Below, piece after piece: positions 32,344 through 42,244 of a stretch of DNA of 64,000 nt. The stretch is taken from the NCBI GenBank assembly GCA_028346125.1, contig JAOMEV010000005.1, positions 1 through 64,000 on the forward strand, given 5' to 3'. The translations under genes were made by a program, and so were the position numbers. This stretch comes from Bacteriovoracales bacterium (GTDB lineage Bacteria; Bdellovibrionota; Bacteriovoracia; Bacteriovoracales; Bacteriovoracaceae). The notes beneath the pieces were generated by a model. That model had not been told where the DNA came from. It did no database searches and was given only the letters and a program-made list of their open reading frames with translations. Within the stretch, counting starts at the first letter, position 1. The number at the start of each line of letters is the position of its first letter.

Positions 32344-32622
32344 TTAATATCGCCCTTGAAATTTATCTAATTGTTCAAATGCATCTTTGAGCTTATCTTT
32401 ATACGAGCCGATTTCATCATCCTCTATTTGGATAGAAATAGAAATTGTGCTCCTTTCCTCACCTGGTAGTATCGGAGCACTCCTTTCAAACTCAAAAGGA
32501 GGCATAAGGTCGCCCAATTTAAGGTTTCGAATATCAGTCTCGCCACAAATCCCTAGAGATGTTCCAAAAAAAAACAAACCAAAAACAATGGCCCAAAATT
32601 TTCTCATTTTATTATTATACAC
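32344..32622 (-). CDS. Secreted hypothetical protein
   Basis: Signal peptide MRKFWAIVFGLFFFGTSLGICG. Confidence 0.5.
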   Translation of the reverse strand: MYNNKMRKFWAIVFGLFFFGTSLGICGETDIRNLKLGDLMPPFEFERSAPILPGEERSTISISIQIEDDEIGSYKDKLKDAFEQLDKFQGRY

Positions 32623-32659
32623 GATATTTTTTTAAAGGTTTTAAACAAGATTTTTTTGA

Positions 32660-33028
32660 TCAAAGTAAAATTATAAAGCCTTCTTTCTCAAGTGCCTTAA
32701 TTGTGATATCTAAATCACTTCGATAAAAGACCTTGAATCTTTCTGGTCTTGTAAAAAAAACATTATTGAGACATTCATCAAGGGTCCCCCGGTCCATTTT
32801 TGCAGCTTCTTTGCATTCTATCTCTTTCAAAAAATTCTCTCCGACTTTCATTTTTCTCATTAAATCGAGGGCCTGAGGCTTTTTCTTATCACTTACAATA
32901 AACTGAACTGAAATGATCTGCTCTAAGATAGAGACTCTAAAGTTTTCGTAAGGATCTTTTGTCTCAAAAGAAAAACAAGTGCCCAAAATACTTAATAAAC
33001 AAAAATTGATGAGAAAGAACTTTTTCAT
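32660..33028 (-). CDS. Secreted hypothetical protein
   Basis: Signal peptide MKKFFLINFCLLSILGTCFS. Confidence 0.5.
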   Translation of the reverse strand: MKKFFLINFCLLSILGTCFSFETKDPYENFRVSILEQIISVQFIVSDKKKPQALDLMRKMKVGENFLKEIECKEAAKMDRGTLDECLNNVFFTRPERFKVFYRSDLDITIKALEKEGFIILL

Positions 33029-33520
33029 ATAAAAACCTCTCTACTTTCGCTCGCACTTTTCTAAACAAACCTGGCCTTTTGACCACAAAACAGATTCCAA
33101 AGTTTTTGCCTTGAGCATAATGCCCGTACAAATTAATACGGTTACCCAGATGAGAGTTACTCTCGTATTTTCTCTAAGACCATACAAAAAGCATTTGTCT
33201 TGGATTTTTCTTAGATATCCTTTAAATATAGGGGTAAAAAAAATTTTCATAGCCTAGCACCGGGAAAACTGAACTCATTCAGTATTTATTTAGAACTAAT
33301 TCTAAATCTCCCTCCAGTTTCAAAATCAAACAAACTTTATGCCAAATTATGAATATATCTTTAGAGTTTAGTGCTTAAAGTTATTAGGTTTAAAAAAAAT
33401 TATTTAATTTTCATTTTCAAATAGATTTTTTAAGGACTTAAAAGAAATATTCTTTATAAATGAAATTAGATATTAAATAAAAACTATTGGAAATGACATT
33501 AATTTAAGGCAATTTTTTGT

Positions 33521-33856
33521 TTAGTAACGAGGAATAGAGGCATCCATTAAAGACCATTGGTCGATCCCACCACTTAAATTAAATAATTTTTTAAAACCTT
33601 TATCTCTTAAAAACTGGCACGCATGAAAACTTCTCATACCATGATGGCAATAAACTATAACTTCAGAATCCTCATGCCCTTTGAGCTCCAAGTAACGTTC
33701 GTGGATTTCTTGAACTGGAATCAGCTCACCTCCAATATCTGCGATTTTCTTTTCTCCAGAGGTCCGAACGTCTAAAAGAAAAAACTTTTCTTTCTTATCT
33801 ATCTTTTCTTTTAATTCCCTAACCGAAATTTCTTTTATCTCTTGCTCTATATTCAT
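33521..33856 (-). CDS. Rhodanese-like sulfurtransferase
   Basis: LLDVRTSGEKKIADIGG, VIVYCHHGMRSFHACQFLRDKGF (active-site Cys loop), NLSGGIDQW. Confidence 0.92.
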   Translation of the reverse strand: MNIEQEIKEISVRELKEKIDKKEKFFLLDVRTSGEKKIADIGGELIPVQEIHERYLELKGHEDSEVIVYCHHGMRSFHACQFLRDKGFKKLFNLSGGIDQWSLMDASIPRY

Positions 33857-33910
33857 AATAGATCCTTTATTAATTTGCTTTATCACAAAAAAACCAACAT
33901 AAGTAAATCC

Positions 33911-34936
33911 ATGAAAAACTTATTTTTTTTTATCTTATTATCTCTCAACTTAACCAATCCTGCAAAGTCTGAACTTGATACCTCGAGGTGGATGGAGCTC
34001 CTATACAGTAAATATCCGGAAGTTCGCCTTCGTGATATAATCATCCCGGGCACCCATAATTCTGGCACTCATAACATCACAAAAAAATCAAAAATTGGAC
34101 CAAGAGAAAAAAAGTATTACAAGCTGGCAAAAAAAAGGGTCGCTAATTGGGCAAAAACACAAAATCACGATATTAGTACACAGCTCAAGGGAGGAATAAG
34201 GCTCATTGATTTAAGAGTTCAAAGAGATAAAGAAACTTTTGTTATCGTTCACGGTCTTATTAGTGTCACTCTAGAAAGTATCTTAGAAGATCTTGCAAAA
34301 TGGGCGCTTAAAAGACCTAAAGAAATCGTCCTTGTTGAATTAATACCGGGCCTTTCCACAAGAAAGGATGAAAGAGATCTTCATCAATTGATTCAACGTT
34401 TTCTTGGACCTCTGCTCGTCCCCCCATTCTTACCACCTTCTCAACTCACCCTCCAAGATATTTGGGCAAAAAAGAAGTCTTTTCTCCTTTTTTCAACTCC
34501 TTCTTTTTCCTCATTAGATAATCTCTACTGGAACAGAAACCTTTCAATGGTTTCTCTCTGGGCCAACACAACGAAAAAAGATGACCTTCTAGAAAAGCTC
34601 CTTTATGGAAAAGAAGAGACTCCAGGTCTTTATAATCAGGATAATTCAAAATTCTATACTTCTGAGTTAACTTTTACTCCCAACAAAAATACGATTGTTA
34701 GAGCTATCTTTAAAAGGAATTCTCCAAAGTCTCTTTTCCAATTAATGAAACCACTGTATGAAGCCCCCAATGAGTTCCTTCGAATTTGGAAGACCCAGAG
34801 TCTCAATATTAACATCATCAAAGTTGACTTCTACGAAAAGACAAATCTCGTAAAATCTGCCTTAAATGCCAACCAAGAAACCCTTACTTTTTTACAAGTG
34901 AACTCTCCTAAGCCCCTAAAAATAGACCGCTTATAA
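33911..34936 (+). CDS. Secreted phosphatidylinositol-specific phospholipase C X-domain protein
   Basis: Signal peptide MKNLFFFILLSLNLTNPAKS; RDIIIPGTHNSGTHN, GGIRLIDLRV, IVHGL, PKEIVLVELI. Confidence 0.82.
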   Translation: MKNLFFFILLSLNLTNPAKSELDTSRWMELLYSKYPEVRLRDIIIPGTHNSGTHNITKKSKIGPREKKYYKLAKKRVANWAKTQNHDISTQLKGGIRLIDLRVQRDKETFVIVHGLISVTLESILEDLAKWALKRPKEIVLVELIPGLSTRKDERDLHQLIQRFLGPLLVPPFLPPSQLTLQDIWAKKKSFLLFSTPSFSSLDNLYWNRNLSMVSLWANTTKKDDLLEKLLYGKEETPGLYNQDNSKFYTSELTFTPNKNTIVRAIFKRNSPKSLFQLMKPLYEAPNEFLRIWKTQSLNINIIKVDFYEKTNLVKSALNANQETLTFLQVNSPKPLKIDRL

Positions 34937-35007
34937 GACCCTATAAGTAATCCTAATTTTATTTTTTTTTAAATTTAAGCGATAAAATAGCAAACCAAGG
35001 TGCTATT

Positions 35008-36159
35008 ATGTTTAAATCATACAATCCCTATAAGCTCGAAGATAAGATGAAAAGTCTTCATCACTTTTTTTCTGAAAATATGGAAAGTTTTCTAGGCTAT
35101 CCCTGTAACGGAAAATTTGATTATAGGTCTCTCTACCCTTTTCTCGACTATCCTTTAAACAATGTGGGAGACCCTTTCGTATCTTCAAATTTTGCACTTA
35201 ATACCCATAATATTGAAAGGGAAGTTATTGAAATTTTTCAAGACCTTACCAAAGCGGATAAATCTGAGACATGGGGCTATTGTACGAATGGAGGAACAGA
35301 AGGAAACATGTATGGTCTTTTTCTTGCGAGAGAAATTCACCCTAATGCGATTGTTTACTATTCCGATGAAACACACTACTCCGTCAATAAAATTATTAAG
35401 TGTCTTAATATCAAATCCACGAGAGTTAAAGCACTCCCTAAAGGAGAAATGGACTTAAATCATTTAAATCAACTGCTTTATGACAATCAAAACAAACCGG
35501 CCATTATTGTTTGTAATGTAGGAACAACAATGAAAGGAGCAATTGATGACCTTAAGGGCATAAGAAATGCTCTCAAAAAAAATAATATCAAAAGATCTTA
35601 TATCCATGCCGATGCCGCTCTTTCGGGAATGATACTTCCCTTTGTTAAAGACCCTCAATCATGGTCTTTCGCTGATGGAATTGACAGTATTTCCATCAGT
35701 GGACACAAAATGATTGGCTCCCCCATTCCTTGTGGAATCGTTTTAGCAAAAAGCGAGAACATTGATCATATATCCCAAGAAGTTGAGTACGTTGGAAGCA
35801 AGGATACAACTATTCCAGGATCGAGAAATGCTATTTCTCCTGTTTTCTTATGGTACCAACTTAAAAAACTTGGCTTTATCGGCTTCCAAAGAATGATTAA
35901 AAAATGTTTTGATGTAGCAGACTTTTCAATCAAAATGTTTAAGGCCTACGGAATTGAGGCCTGGAGACACAATAATTCAGTGACGGTTGTTTTCAAGCGG
36001 CCAAGTGATTACCTTATAAAAAAGTGGCAGTTAGCTGTTAATGGAGAAACCGCTCACATAATCACAATGCCACATGTGACCAAAAGAAAAATTGTGTCTT
36101 TTGTCAAAGAAATTGCCGAAGATAAAAAAAGAGCTCTTAAACAGGTTTCGTCACTTTAA
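35008..36159 (+). CDS. Pyridoxal-phosphate histidine decarboxylase-like
   Basis: NNVGDPFVSSNFALNTHNIEREV, GYCTNGGTEGNMYGL, IHADAALSGM, SISGHKMIGSPIPCG (PLP Lys). Confidence 0.85.
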   Translation: MFKSYNPYKLEDKMKSLHHFFSENMESFLGYPCNGKFDYRSLYPFLDYPLNNVGDPFVSSNFALNTHNIEREVIEIFQDLTKADKSETWGYCTNGGTEGNMYGLFLAREIHPNAIVYYSDETHYSVNKIIKCLNIKSTRVKALPKGEMDLNHLNQLLYDNQNKPAIIVCNVGTTMKGAIDDLKGIRNALKKNNIKRSYIHADAALSGMILPFVKDPQSWSFADGIDSISISGHKMIGSPIPCGIVLAKSENIDHISQEVEYVGSKDTTIPGSRNAISPVFLWYQLKKLGFIGFQRMIKKCFDVADFSIKMFKAYGIEAWRHNNSVTVVFKRPSDYLIKKWQLAVNGETAHIITMPHVTKRKIVSFVKEIAEDKKRALKQVSSL

Positions 36160-37105
36160 AACCTCTCCTATCAAATGCATATTTTGACTTAGAAGTTCTC
36201 TTTAGATCCCAAGTCATGCCAACTTTAGAGAGACCTACGATAACCCATTTTGTTGGGTCATAGTTATGTAACAATGGCCCACAACGATAATCGTTAGGGA
36301 AAGTATGATGAAAATTATGGTAGCCTTCACCAAAGGTCAAAAGTGCACAAAAGAGACTGTCCTTCGCGGTATGGGCTTCAGAATGAGGTGTTTCACCAAA
36401 CATGTGTGCCAATGAGTTTATACAGAAGGTTGTTTGATGAACAAATATAATTCTTAAAAACCCGCCGATCAGTAAATAGCCCCACAAGTCGTTGAATAGA
36501 AAACCCATAACCCCCATAATAAAGAAGTTAGAAAGGAGTCCAAGTTTATGACCAAATTGATGCTGCTTTAAAACTCTGGGATTTTGAATAAGATCCTGGC
36601 AATTAGGAAATTCATGCCTGAGGGTTTCCGCTGAAACATCATTATTTTTAACATAGCGGTTTTCGGTCGGTGTATAGAATATCCACACAATATGAGACCA
36701 TAAAAAGCCCAACTTGGCGTTATAAGGGTCCTTATCTGTATCCGTATAAGAATGGTGTGTTCTATGATCTGAAGACCATTTAAGGCACGAGTTTTGAAGG
36801 CTGAGGGCCCCAAAAAAGAGGAGGGCACTTTCTATAAAATTATTGGCCTTAAAAGTTTTATGAGAAAAAAGTCTATGATAACCCATTGTTATCGACATTC
36901 CGGTCAGGACACTAAAAATCAAAAATATTATCCAAGGTCCCCACGTAAATTCGTTATGGTAAAAGTAAATTGGTAATCCAATCAAGGCCACAACTTTAAA
37001 GAAAACAAGAAAAAGGAAGACTGTGCAATCAAACTTAAGGTTTTTTTCTTTGATATGCTTTTTAACAAGGTCATTCATAAACATAGTAATAATCCTTAGC
37101 GCCAA
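36137..37105 (-). CDS. Acyl-CoA (delta-9 type) fatty acid desaturase
   Basis: Three His boxes HRLFSH, HRTHH, HNFHH. Confidence 0.93.
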   Translation of the reverse strand: MALRIITMFMNDLVKKHIKEKNLKFDCTVFLFLVFFKVVALIGLPIYFYHNEFTWGPWIIFLIFSVLTGMSITMGYHRLFSHKTFKANNFIESALLFFGALSLQNSCLKWSSDHRTHHSYTDTDKDPYNAKLGFLWSHIVWIFYTPTENRYVKNNDVSAETLRHEFPNCQDLIQNPRVLKQHQFGHKLGLLSNFFIMGVMGFLFNDLWGYLLIGGFLRIIFVHQTTFCINSLAHMFGETPHSEAHTAKDSLFCALLTFGEGYHNFHHTFPNDYRCGPLLHNYDPTKWVIVGLSKVGMTWDLKRTSKSKYAFDRRGFKVTKPV

Positions 37106-37243
37106 CTTATAGCATTGGTATATTGTAATCTCCTTCGGTCAGTTTACGAAAAATAAAATGGCACAGTAAACTCGGAATAGGGGGGATTTACAATTCTTTT
37201 ACATTTGAAGGGAAGAACATTTTTTTAAGCAGTGTACGAAAAC

Positions 37244-37963
37244 TTAAGGATAAAACATATAACCTTTTCCTCGAACACTTCTAAAGTACCTAGGATTTTT
37301 GTTGTCTTTTTCAAAATATTTTCTGAGACGAACAATAAAATTATCGACTGTCCTTGTCTCCATATTTCCTTTATAACCCCAGCCTGCATTTAAAAGGTCT
37401 TCTCGGGAAAGGGCCCTTTGGGGGTTAACAAAAAATAATTTTAGTAGTTTTATTTCCTGTTCCGTAAGTTGGAATGTTTTTTCTGGAGTAATGGCCTTAT
37501 TTTCTCTAAAATTAATTGTATTTGGACCAAAGTTATAAGTTTCTCCTAATTCATTTTCTTCACTTAATTCGCTGGTCCAAGAGGCCCTTAAAAGAAGCCT
37601 TTTAACTCTGGCCAAAAACTCTTCCAACTCAAAAGGCTTTGTAAGATAATCATCAACTCCCTTTTGAAAACCTTTCATTTTATCAACAGTTTGGTTCCTA
37701 GCAGAAAGAATTAAAATAGGTATCTTCTTATTTTCATTTCTAACCTGATCGAGAACACCAAAGCCATCGATCATAGGCAACATAAGGTCTAATATTAAAA
37801 GGTCTGGGAGATAGCTTTTCCATAATTCCAAAGCCTCAACACCATTGGTAGCTATCTTATATTCAAACCCCTCTCTTCTTAAATTATATGCCACGCCTTC
37901 AGCAATATGGGCCTCATCTTCGATAATAAGAATTTTTTTTCCTTTCAAATCATCTTCGGTCAT
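37244..37963 (-). CDS. OmpR-family response regulator
   Basis: ILIIEDEAHIAEG, LLILDLMLP, KPFELEEFLARVK; winged-helix C-terminus. Confidence 0.95.
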   Translation of the reverse strand: MTEDDLKGKKILIIEDEAHIAEGVAYNLRREGFEYKIATNGVEALELWKSYLPDLLILDLMLPMIDGFGVLDQVRNENKKIPILILSARNQTVDKMKGFQKGVDDYLTKPFELEEFLARVKRLLLRASWTSELSEENELGETYNFGPNTINFRENKAITPEKTFQLTEQEIKLLKLFFVNPQRALSREDLLNAGWGYKGNMETRTVDNFIVRLRKYFEKDNKNPRYFRSVRGKGYMFYP

Positions 37964-37974
37964 TGTTTATCCCC

Positions 37975-38943
37975 TTAAATAATTCGTTCTTTTGAAGGGA
38001 AAGGAAGAGACAGAATGAATGTAGTTCCGTTTCCTTTTCCAAGACTTTCAACTTTAATTTTTCCACGATGAATTTTTGCTATTTGCTGAACCAGATAAAG
38101 GCCTAGACCAGTTCCCTTTGCAGTGCAGTCTTCTGACTTTCCAATCTGATAAAACTTTTTAAAAATTCTTTTTTTATATTTTGAGTGCAATCCTATCCCG
38201 TTGTCCTTAAAGAAGAGATGCAGGGTTTTAGAGTCTTTTTGAAAAGAGATGTCCAATAGCTTTTCTTTTTTGTCATTATACCTAAATGCATTACTTATAA
38301 GATTCATCAATAGCATTTCAAAGAGTCTTTTCTCAACTGGGTAAATTAATTGATCATCGAAATTATTATTGAAAGAAATTTTCCCTTCGGTAAACAAATG
38401 ATGATTATGTTCTAAAAAATCGCTCAAAAGGGTTTTTAAATCAACCAATTCTTTTTTATAATTTTTTTCCTTATTTTCTATGTTTCCCACTTGGAGGATT
38501 TGATTGACATAATTATCCAGACGGTTCGAATCTTTAAGCATATAATCAATAAATTTATCGCGCTCTTCCTTCGTAACTTCATATTTTTTAAAAGTTTCTA
38601 AATAAAGTCTGATAGAGGCAAGAGGTGTTTTAAGTTCGTGAGTAAAGTTATTAATAAAATTCTCTTGAAGTCTATAGAGCTGAATAGTTTTTTGGTAATA
38701 AGTAAAAATAATAATGAGCCCAACTATTATTCCACCTAATAAAATTGACGTGGTAATAATCATAAAAAGAGAATAAGGATCAGCAACAACCTTTTGATCA
38801 ACACCAAAACGCAAAGCAAAGTCATCAATGTTTCCAATAACCTTAATATACCATCTTAAATAAACGAAATAAGACGTCACCACAGCAATAATTGAGGAGG
38901 CAAAAATGGTTATCGGGTGAAAAATAAATAAATGCTTTTTCAT
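37975..38943 (-). CDS. Membrane sensor histidine kinase
   Basis: Two TMs; FTHELKTPLASIRLY, NLISNAFRYN, DNGIGL, GTGLGLYLV. Confidence 0.95.
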   Translation of the reverse strand: MKKHLFIFHPITIFASSIIAVVTSYFVYLRWYIKVIGNIDDFALRFGVDQKVVADPYSLFMIITTSILLGGIIVGLIIIFTYYQKTIQLYRLQENFINNFTHELKTPLASIRLYLETFKKYEVTKEERDKFIDYMLKDSNRLDNYVNQILQVGNIENKEKNYKKELVDLKTLLSDFLEHNHHLFTEGKISFNNNFDDQLIYPVEKRLFEMLLMNLISNAFRYNDKKEKLLDISFQKDSKTLHLFFKDNGIGLHSKYKKRIFKKFYQIGKSEDCTAKGTGLGLYLVQQIAKIHRGKIKVESLGKGNGTTFILSLPFPSKERII

Positions 38944-38964
38944 GATTTTACCTCAAAGAAAACT

Positions 38965-39771
38965 CTAAAGAATGTTTTTTTCTTTCAAAATTTTCTTTAT
39001 ATAAGAGGCCGCCAACTCAGGTTGGTGGTGTGATAACTTCTTTGGTCGAGTCAATTCTACAATATTGCCCTGCTTTTCAAACTTTTCTTTCATTCTCTCG
39101 GCCCCATCTTTTGGAACAACAATGTCATCGAGCCCTACAACGAGGTGGATATCCTGTCCCGTTAACTCCAGAATTTCTTTTTCTTCTTTAATCCAGGGAA
39201 AAACCTTTTCAGGTCCTAATTCTGGAGAAACAAGTTGTCCTCTGAGGTTAATTGTACTCTTAAAAAAAGATGACTGGAAGACATGTTCCCCCGTTTGCAA
39301 ACCCATCCCCAACCCAACACCAATAAGGGTTTTGGTATATTTCTGGAAAAAGTCACTTTTCGAAGCCTTAAGACTCAGAAGTCCCCCCAAAGAATGACCG
39401 CCAAGAACCAATTTAAGCCCATCAGAACTTAGATAATGCTCATAAAGAGGGTAGGCCTCTTTAAATTCCCTACTTAAAACCTCAAAGGCCTTTTCAAAAA
39501 GCTCAGGAGAATACGACTTGAAGTCTTCAAAAGAGTCGACTTCATTATAACTCCCCATGTAATGACCCGGTATATCAAATATTATGGTGGCCATGCCCTC
39601 CTCTGAAAGCCTCGACGCCCAGGTCAAAAGGTCTCCCTTATGAGCTGTATAGCCATGACAAAACACACCTAGGGCCGGTTTTACCTTCCCAGATGGGTCA
39701 GGAAGGAAAATAAGAGAGTTTGTTTTCCAATTTCTGCATTCCAAAATTTTTTTACTTAATGACACACTCAT
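38965..39771 (-). CDS. Alpha/beta hydrolase
   Basis: GVFCHGYTAHKGD, LVLGGHSLGGLLSL nucleophile elbow. Confidence 0.85.
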   Translation of the reverse strand: MSVSLSKKILECRNWKTNSLIFLPDPSGKVKPALGVFCHGYTAHKGDLLTWASRLSEEGMATIIFDIPGHYMGSYNEVDSFEDFKSYSPELFEKAFEVLSREFKEAYPLYEHYLSSDGLKLVLGGHSLGGLLSLKASKSDFFQKYTKTLIGVGLGMGLQTGEHVFQSSFFKSTINLRGQLVSPELGPEKVFPWIKEEKEILELTGQDIHLVVGLDDIVVPKDGAERMKEKFEKQGNIVELTRPKKLSHHQPELAASYIKKILKEKNIL

Positions 39772-39865
39772 AAAAACAGCTTACTAAAACTGGAAAAAAA
39801 ATAATAGATTTAAATTGACGATCTCAGGAGAAACAACTAGTTTTGATCTCACAAAAGTTATGGAT

Positions 39866-39941
39866 GCCCTCTTAGCTCAGTCGGTAGAGCAAGGGACTGA
39901 AAATCCCTGTGTCCGTGGTTCGATTCCGCGAGAGGGCACCA
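39866..39941 (+). tRNA. tRNA-Phe (GAA)
   Basis: Acceptor GCCCTCT/AGAGGGC, anticodon loop CTGAAAA, TTCGATT T-loop, encoded CCA. Confidence 0.97.
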
Positions 39942-39996
39942 TCTTTTTTCATCTTTACTTCCCCTAAATAGTGCTTTCAAATCAAAGGGCCATTGC

Positions 39997-40941
39997 GTGA
40001 TAAAAAGCATTGTATCCTTGTGCCTTTTATCTCTTTTTGTCAGTAGCTGCTATCTTGATGAAAAGGCTTCAATTAAAATTCCAGATGCAGAAAACCAGTT
40101 TTTTACAAAAAAAGGGCGACTCTTTGTTTCTGGCGGAAAAAATATTTATGAAATCAAAAAAGACTCTTCCGGTAAACTCTACCGTTCGGACCCTCTTTTA
40201 AACTTTAATTGTTATGCAACAGGAATAACCGAAAAAGAGGGATACCTTTATGCCACTTGTAATTCATTAAAAAAACCGCTTTTGGCCAGGACGATCAAGG
40301 CAAACCTTTGCACTTTTCAAAAAAAGAACTACATTCGTTGCTTAAAGACCTTAGCAGCAGAATCCTACCTATTAGCGGCAAAATTAACAGCAAAACCTCA
40401 ATTTCAATTGGTACAAAAGCTCAATTCAATTTCATTTGCCAATGGCCTAACGAATGACCTAAGCGGCAACCTCTATGTTGCAGACTCTATTTCTAAGACC
40501 ATTTACAGAGTCAAAATATCAGACCTTCAAATAGAAGAAATTATTCCTTGGCTTGAGGATCTTATTTTCCCAAATGGAATAAAAATTAAAAATAATGTGA
40601 TGTACCTTACTGATTTCAACTTAGTAAAAAAAGTAAATATCAAAAATGGCCTCCCAGGCCCAACCGAAGTCCTTTATAGGTCATCCGACTTCCTCGATGA
40701 CTTTTCATTCTTTAAAAAAAATATTCTCGTAACTGAAATTTTTAGTGGGACTATAACCATTATCAGAGAAGATGGTACAAACTTTAAAGGGCCATCTTTG
40801 TTTATATACCCTTCTTCAATTCTTCAGGGTAGAAAACCTCTTTTTAACGACAATCAATTTATAGTGACAGATAAAGGTTTCATGTATGAGTTTAATTCAG
40901 GTATTGGAAACAAACTGAGAGTTATAACACTGACAAATTAA
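39997..40941 (+). CDS. Lipoprotein, beta-propeller-like hypothetical protein
   Basis: GTG start; lipobox LLSLFVSSC; NHL/SMP-30-like patterns (FANGLTNDLSGNLYVADS, FPNGIKIKNNVMYLTD). Confidence 0.65.
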   Translation: MIKSIVSLCLLSLFVSSCYLDEKASIKIPDAENQFFTKKGRLFVSGGKNIYEIKKDSSGKLYRSDPLLNFNCYATGITEKEGYLYATCNSLKKPLLARTIKANLCTFQKKNYIRCLKTLAAESYLLAAKLTAKPQFQLVQKLNSISFANGLTNDLSGNLYVADSISKTIYRVKISDLQIEEIIPWLEDLIFPNGIKIKNNVMYLTDFNLVKKVNIKNGLPGPTEVLYRSSDFLDDFSFFKKNILVTEIFSGTITIIREDGTNFKGPSLFIYPSSILQGRKPLFNDNQFIVTDKGFMYEFNSGIGNKLRVITLTN

Positions 40942-41776
40942 GCTTTTTCTTAATAAGAAACCAACCCTTTGTAACTAGCCTTAAAAAAAAATCAGGACAC
41001 AATCTGTAAACCCACCACATTATTTTCATATTCATTGGTTCCACAATAATACTGCGATTCTTTTCAATTTGAGGAAGAACTTTTCTAACTAACAAAGAAG
41101 TCCCTATCGTTACACTTGGTTTGGGTGCATTTTCCAGTTTTTTAACAACCCTAGCATCAACTCGTCCATAAACCCCACCTTTAAGGATTGGGGTGTCAAC
41201 GAAAGATGGACAAACCACGCTAACCCGAACTCCGTACTCTAAGGCCTGACCTCTTAAAGATGTGGATAGGCCAACAACAGCATGTTTTGTCATCCCATAA
41301 CTAACTGCTCCAGTCGCTGGCACAAGACCTGCACCAGAAGCAATATTAACTATATGGCCAAAACCTTGCTCAATCATAATGGGATAAACTGCGAGGGTTC
41401 CGTTGACAACCCCCCGGATATTTACGTCTATGATATAATTCCAATCTTCGAGAAGGTCATCCTTTACTTCCCATCCTACTGCAACACCAGCATTGTTAAA
41501 AAGAGTATCTATTCGCCCATGGGCCTCTCTAGTCTCTTCAATAAGTTTTTTGAACCCCTTTGAATCCCTAACATCCAAAGAAACGGCCGTGGCCTTCCCA
41601 CCACTAGAAGTTATAAGTTCGGCCTGTTTCTCAGCTAATTCTATTTGGAGATCTGCAAGAATGACATGACAACCTTTACTGGCCAAGGCCTTTCCAAATG
41701 CAAGCCCTATTCCTGAAGCGCCACCAGTTATAATGGATACTCCGCCTTGATAAATATTGAGAGTTTTTTTTCCCAT
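40922..41776 (-). CDS. Short-chain dehydrogenase/reductase
   Basis: TGGASGIGLAFGKAL, NNAGVAVGW, YGMTKHAV. Confidence 0.95.
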   Translation of the reverse strand: MGKKTLNIYQGGVSIITGGASGIGLAFGKALASKGCHVILADLQIELAEKQAELITSSGGKATAVSLDVRDSKGFKKLIEETREAHGRIDTLFNNAGVAVGWEVKDDLLEDWNYIIDVNIRGVVNGTLAVYPIMIEQGFGHIVNIASGAGLVPATGAVSYGMTKHAVVGLSTSLRGQALEYGVRVSVVCPSFVDTPILKGGVYGRVDARVVKKLENAPKPSVTIGTSLLVRKVLPQIEKNRSIIVEPMNMKIMWWVYRLCPDFFLRLVTKGWFLIKKKLNLSVL

Positions 41777-41817
41777 GGTACCCCTAAAAAGCTATCATCC
41801 CCGACTTTATTAGTACC

Positions 41818-42180
41818 TTAAAGTTTATCAACCAATCTAAGAGTCGAATCAATAAGTTCGTCAAGGTCTTCAACCTCATTTAAAGTTTTTGCGGACATAA
41901 GTTCTGTCATTTGATTCCCATCTTTTAAAAATAGTGCCGGTAATTCAGTTGTTTCATTGAGACCAAATTTATGAAGGTGATCCTTATAATAAAAGCTCGA
42001 CCTAATCTTTAATTCCTCAATATGCTTTTTCCACTTTTCTTTCATCCCAAAATTTCCGTAGGTCACTTTACAAAGATTACAGCTATAAGAACCAGGAGAA
42101 AAAATTTTCTGAAAATAGTCTTTTAGTGCCTGAGAATTCCCACTTTTTGCATTATAAAAAAATAGTAATTCCTTTGACAT
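41818..42180 (-). CDS. Hypothetical protein
   Basis: MSKELLFFYNAKSGNSQALKDYFQK; CNLC motif; no confident family. Confidence 0.5.
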   Translation of the reverse strand: MSKELLFFYNAKSGNSQALKDYFQKIFSPGSYSCNLCKVTYGNFGMKEKWKKHIEELKIRSSFYYKDHLHKFGLNETTELPALFLKDGNQMTELMSAKTLNEVEDLDELIDSTLRLVDKL

Positions 42181-42244
42181 CTTAGGCCTCAGAAAACATT
42201 TAAATGGCATCATTAATTATTTTGAGGTGAAATATAAATAGGGC

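Noticed and set aside
33041-33250. 69-aa minus ORF
   Set aside because: No RBS or recognisable features I could support; composition ambiguous, so not listed as a gene.
33250-33520. AT-rich intergenic region with TTTAGAA-CTAA-TTCTAAA (33289-33306) as a possible ncRNA
   Set aside because: Short AT-rich hairpins are expected by chance here; no promoter-terminator pair identified.
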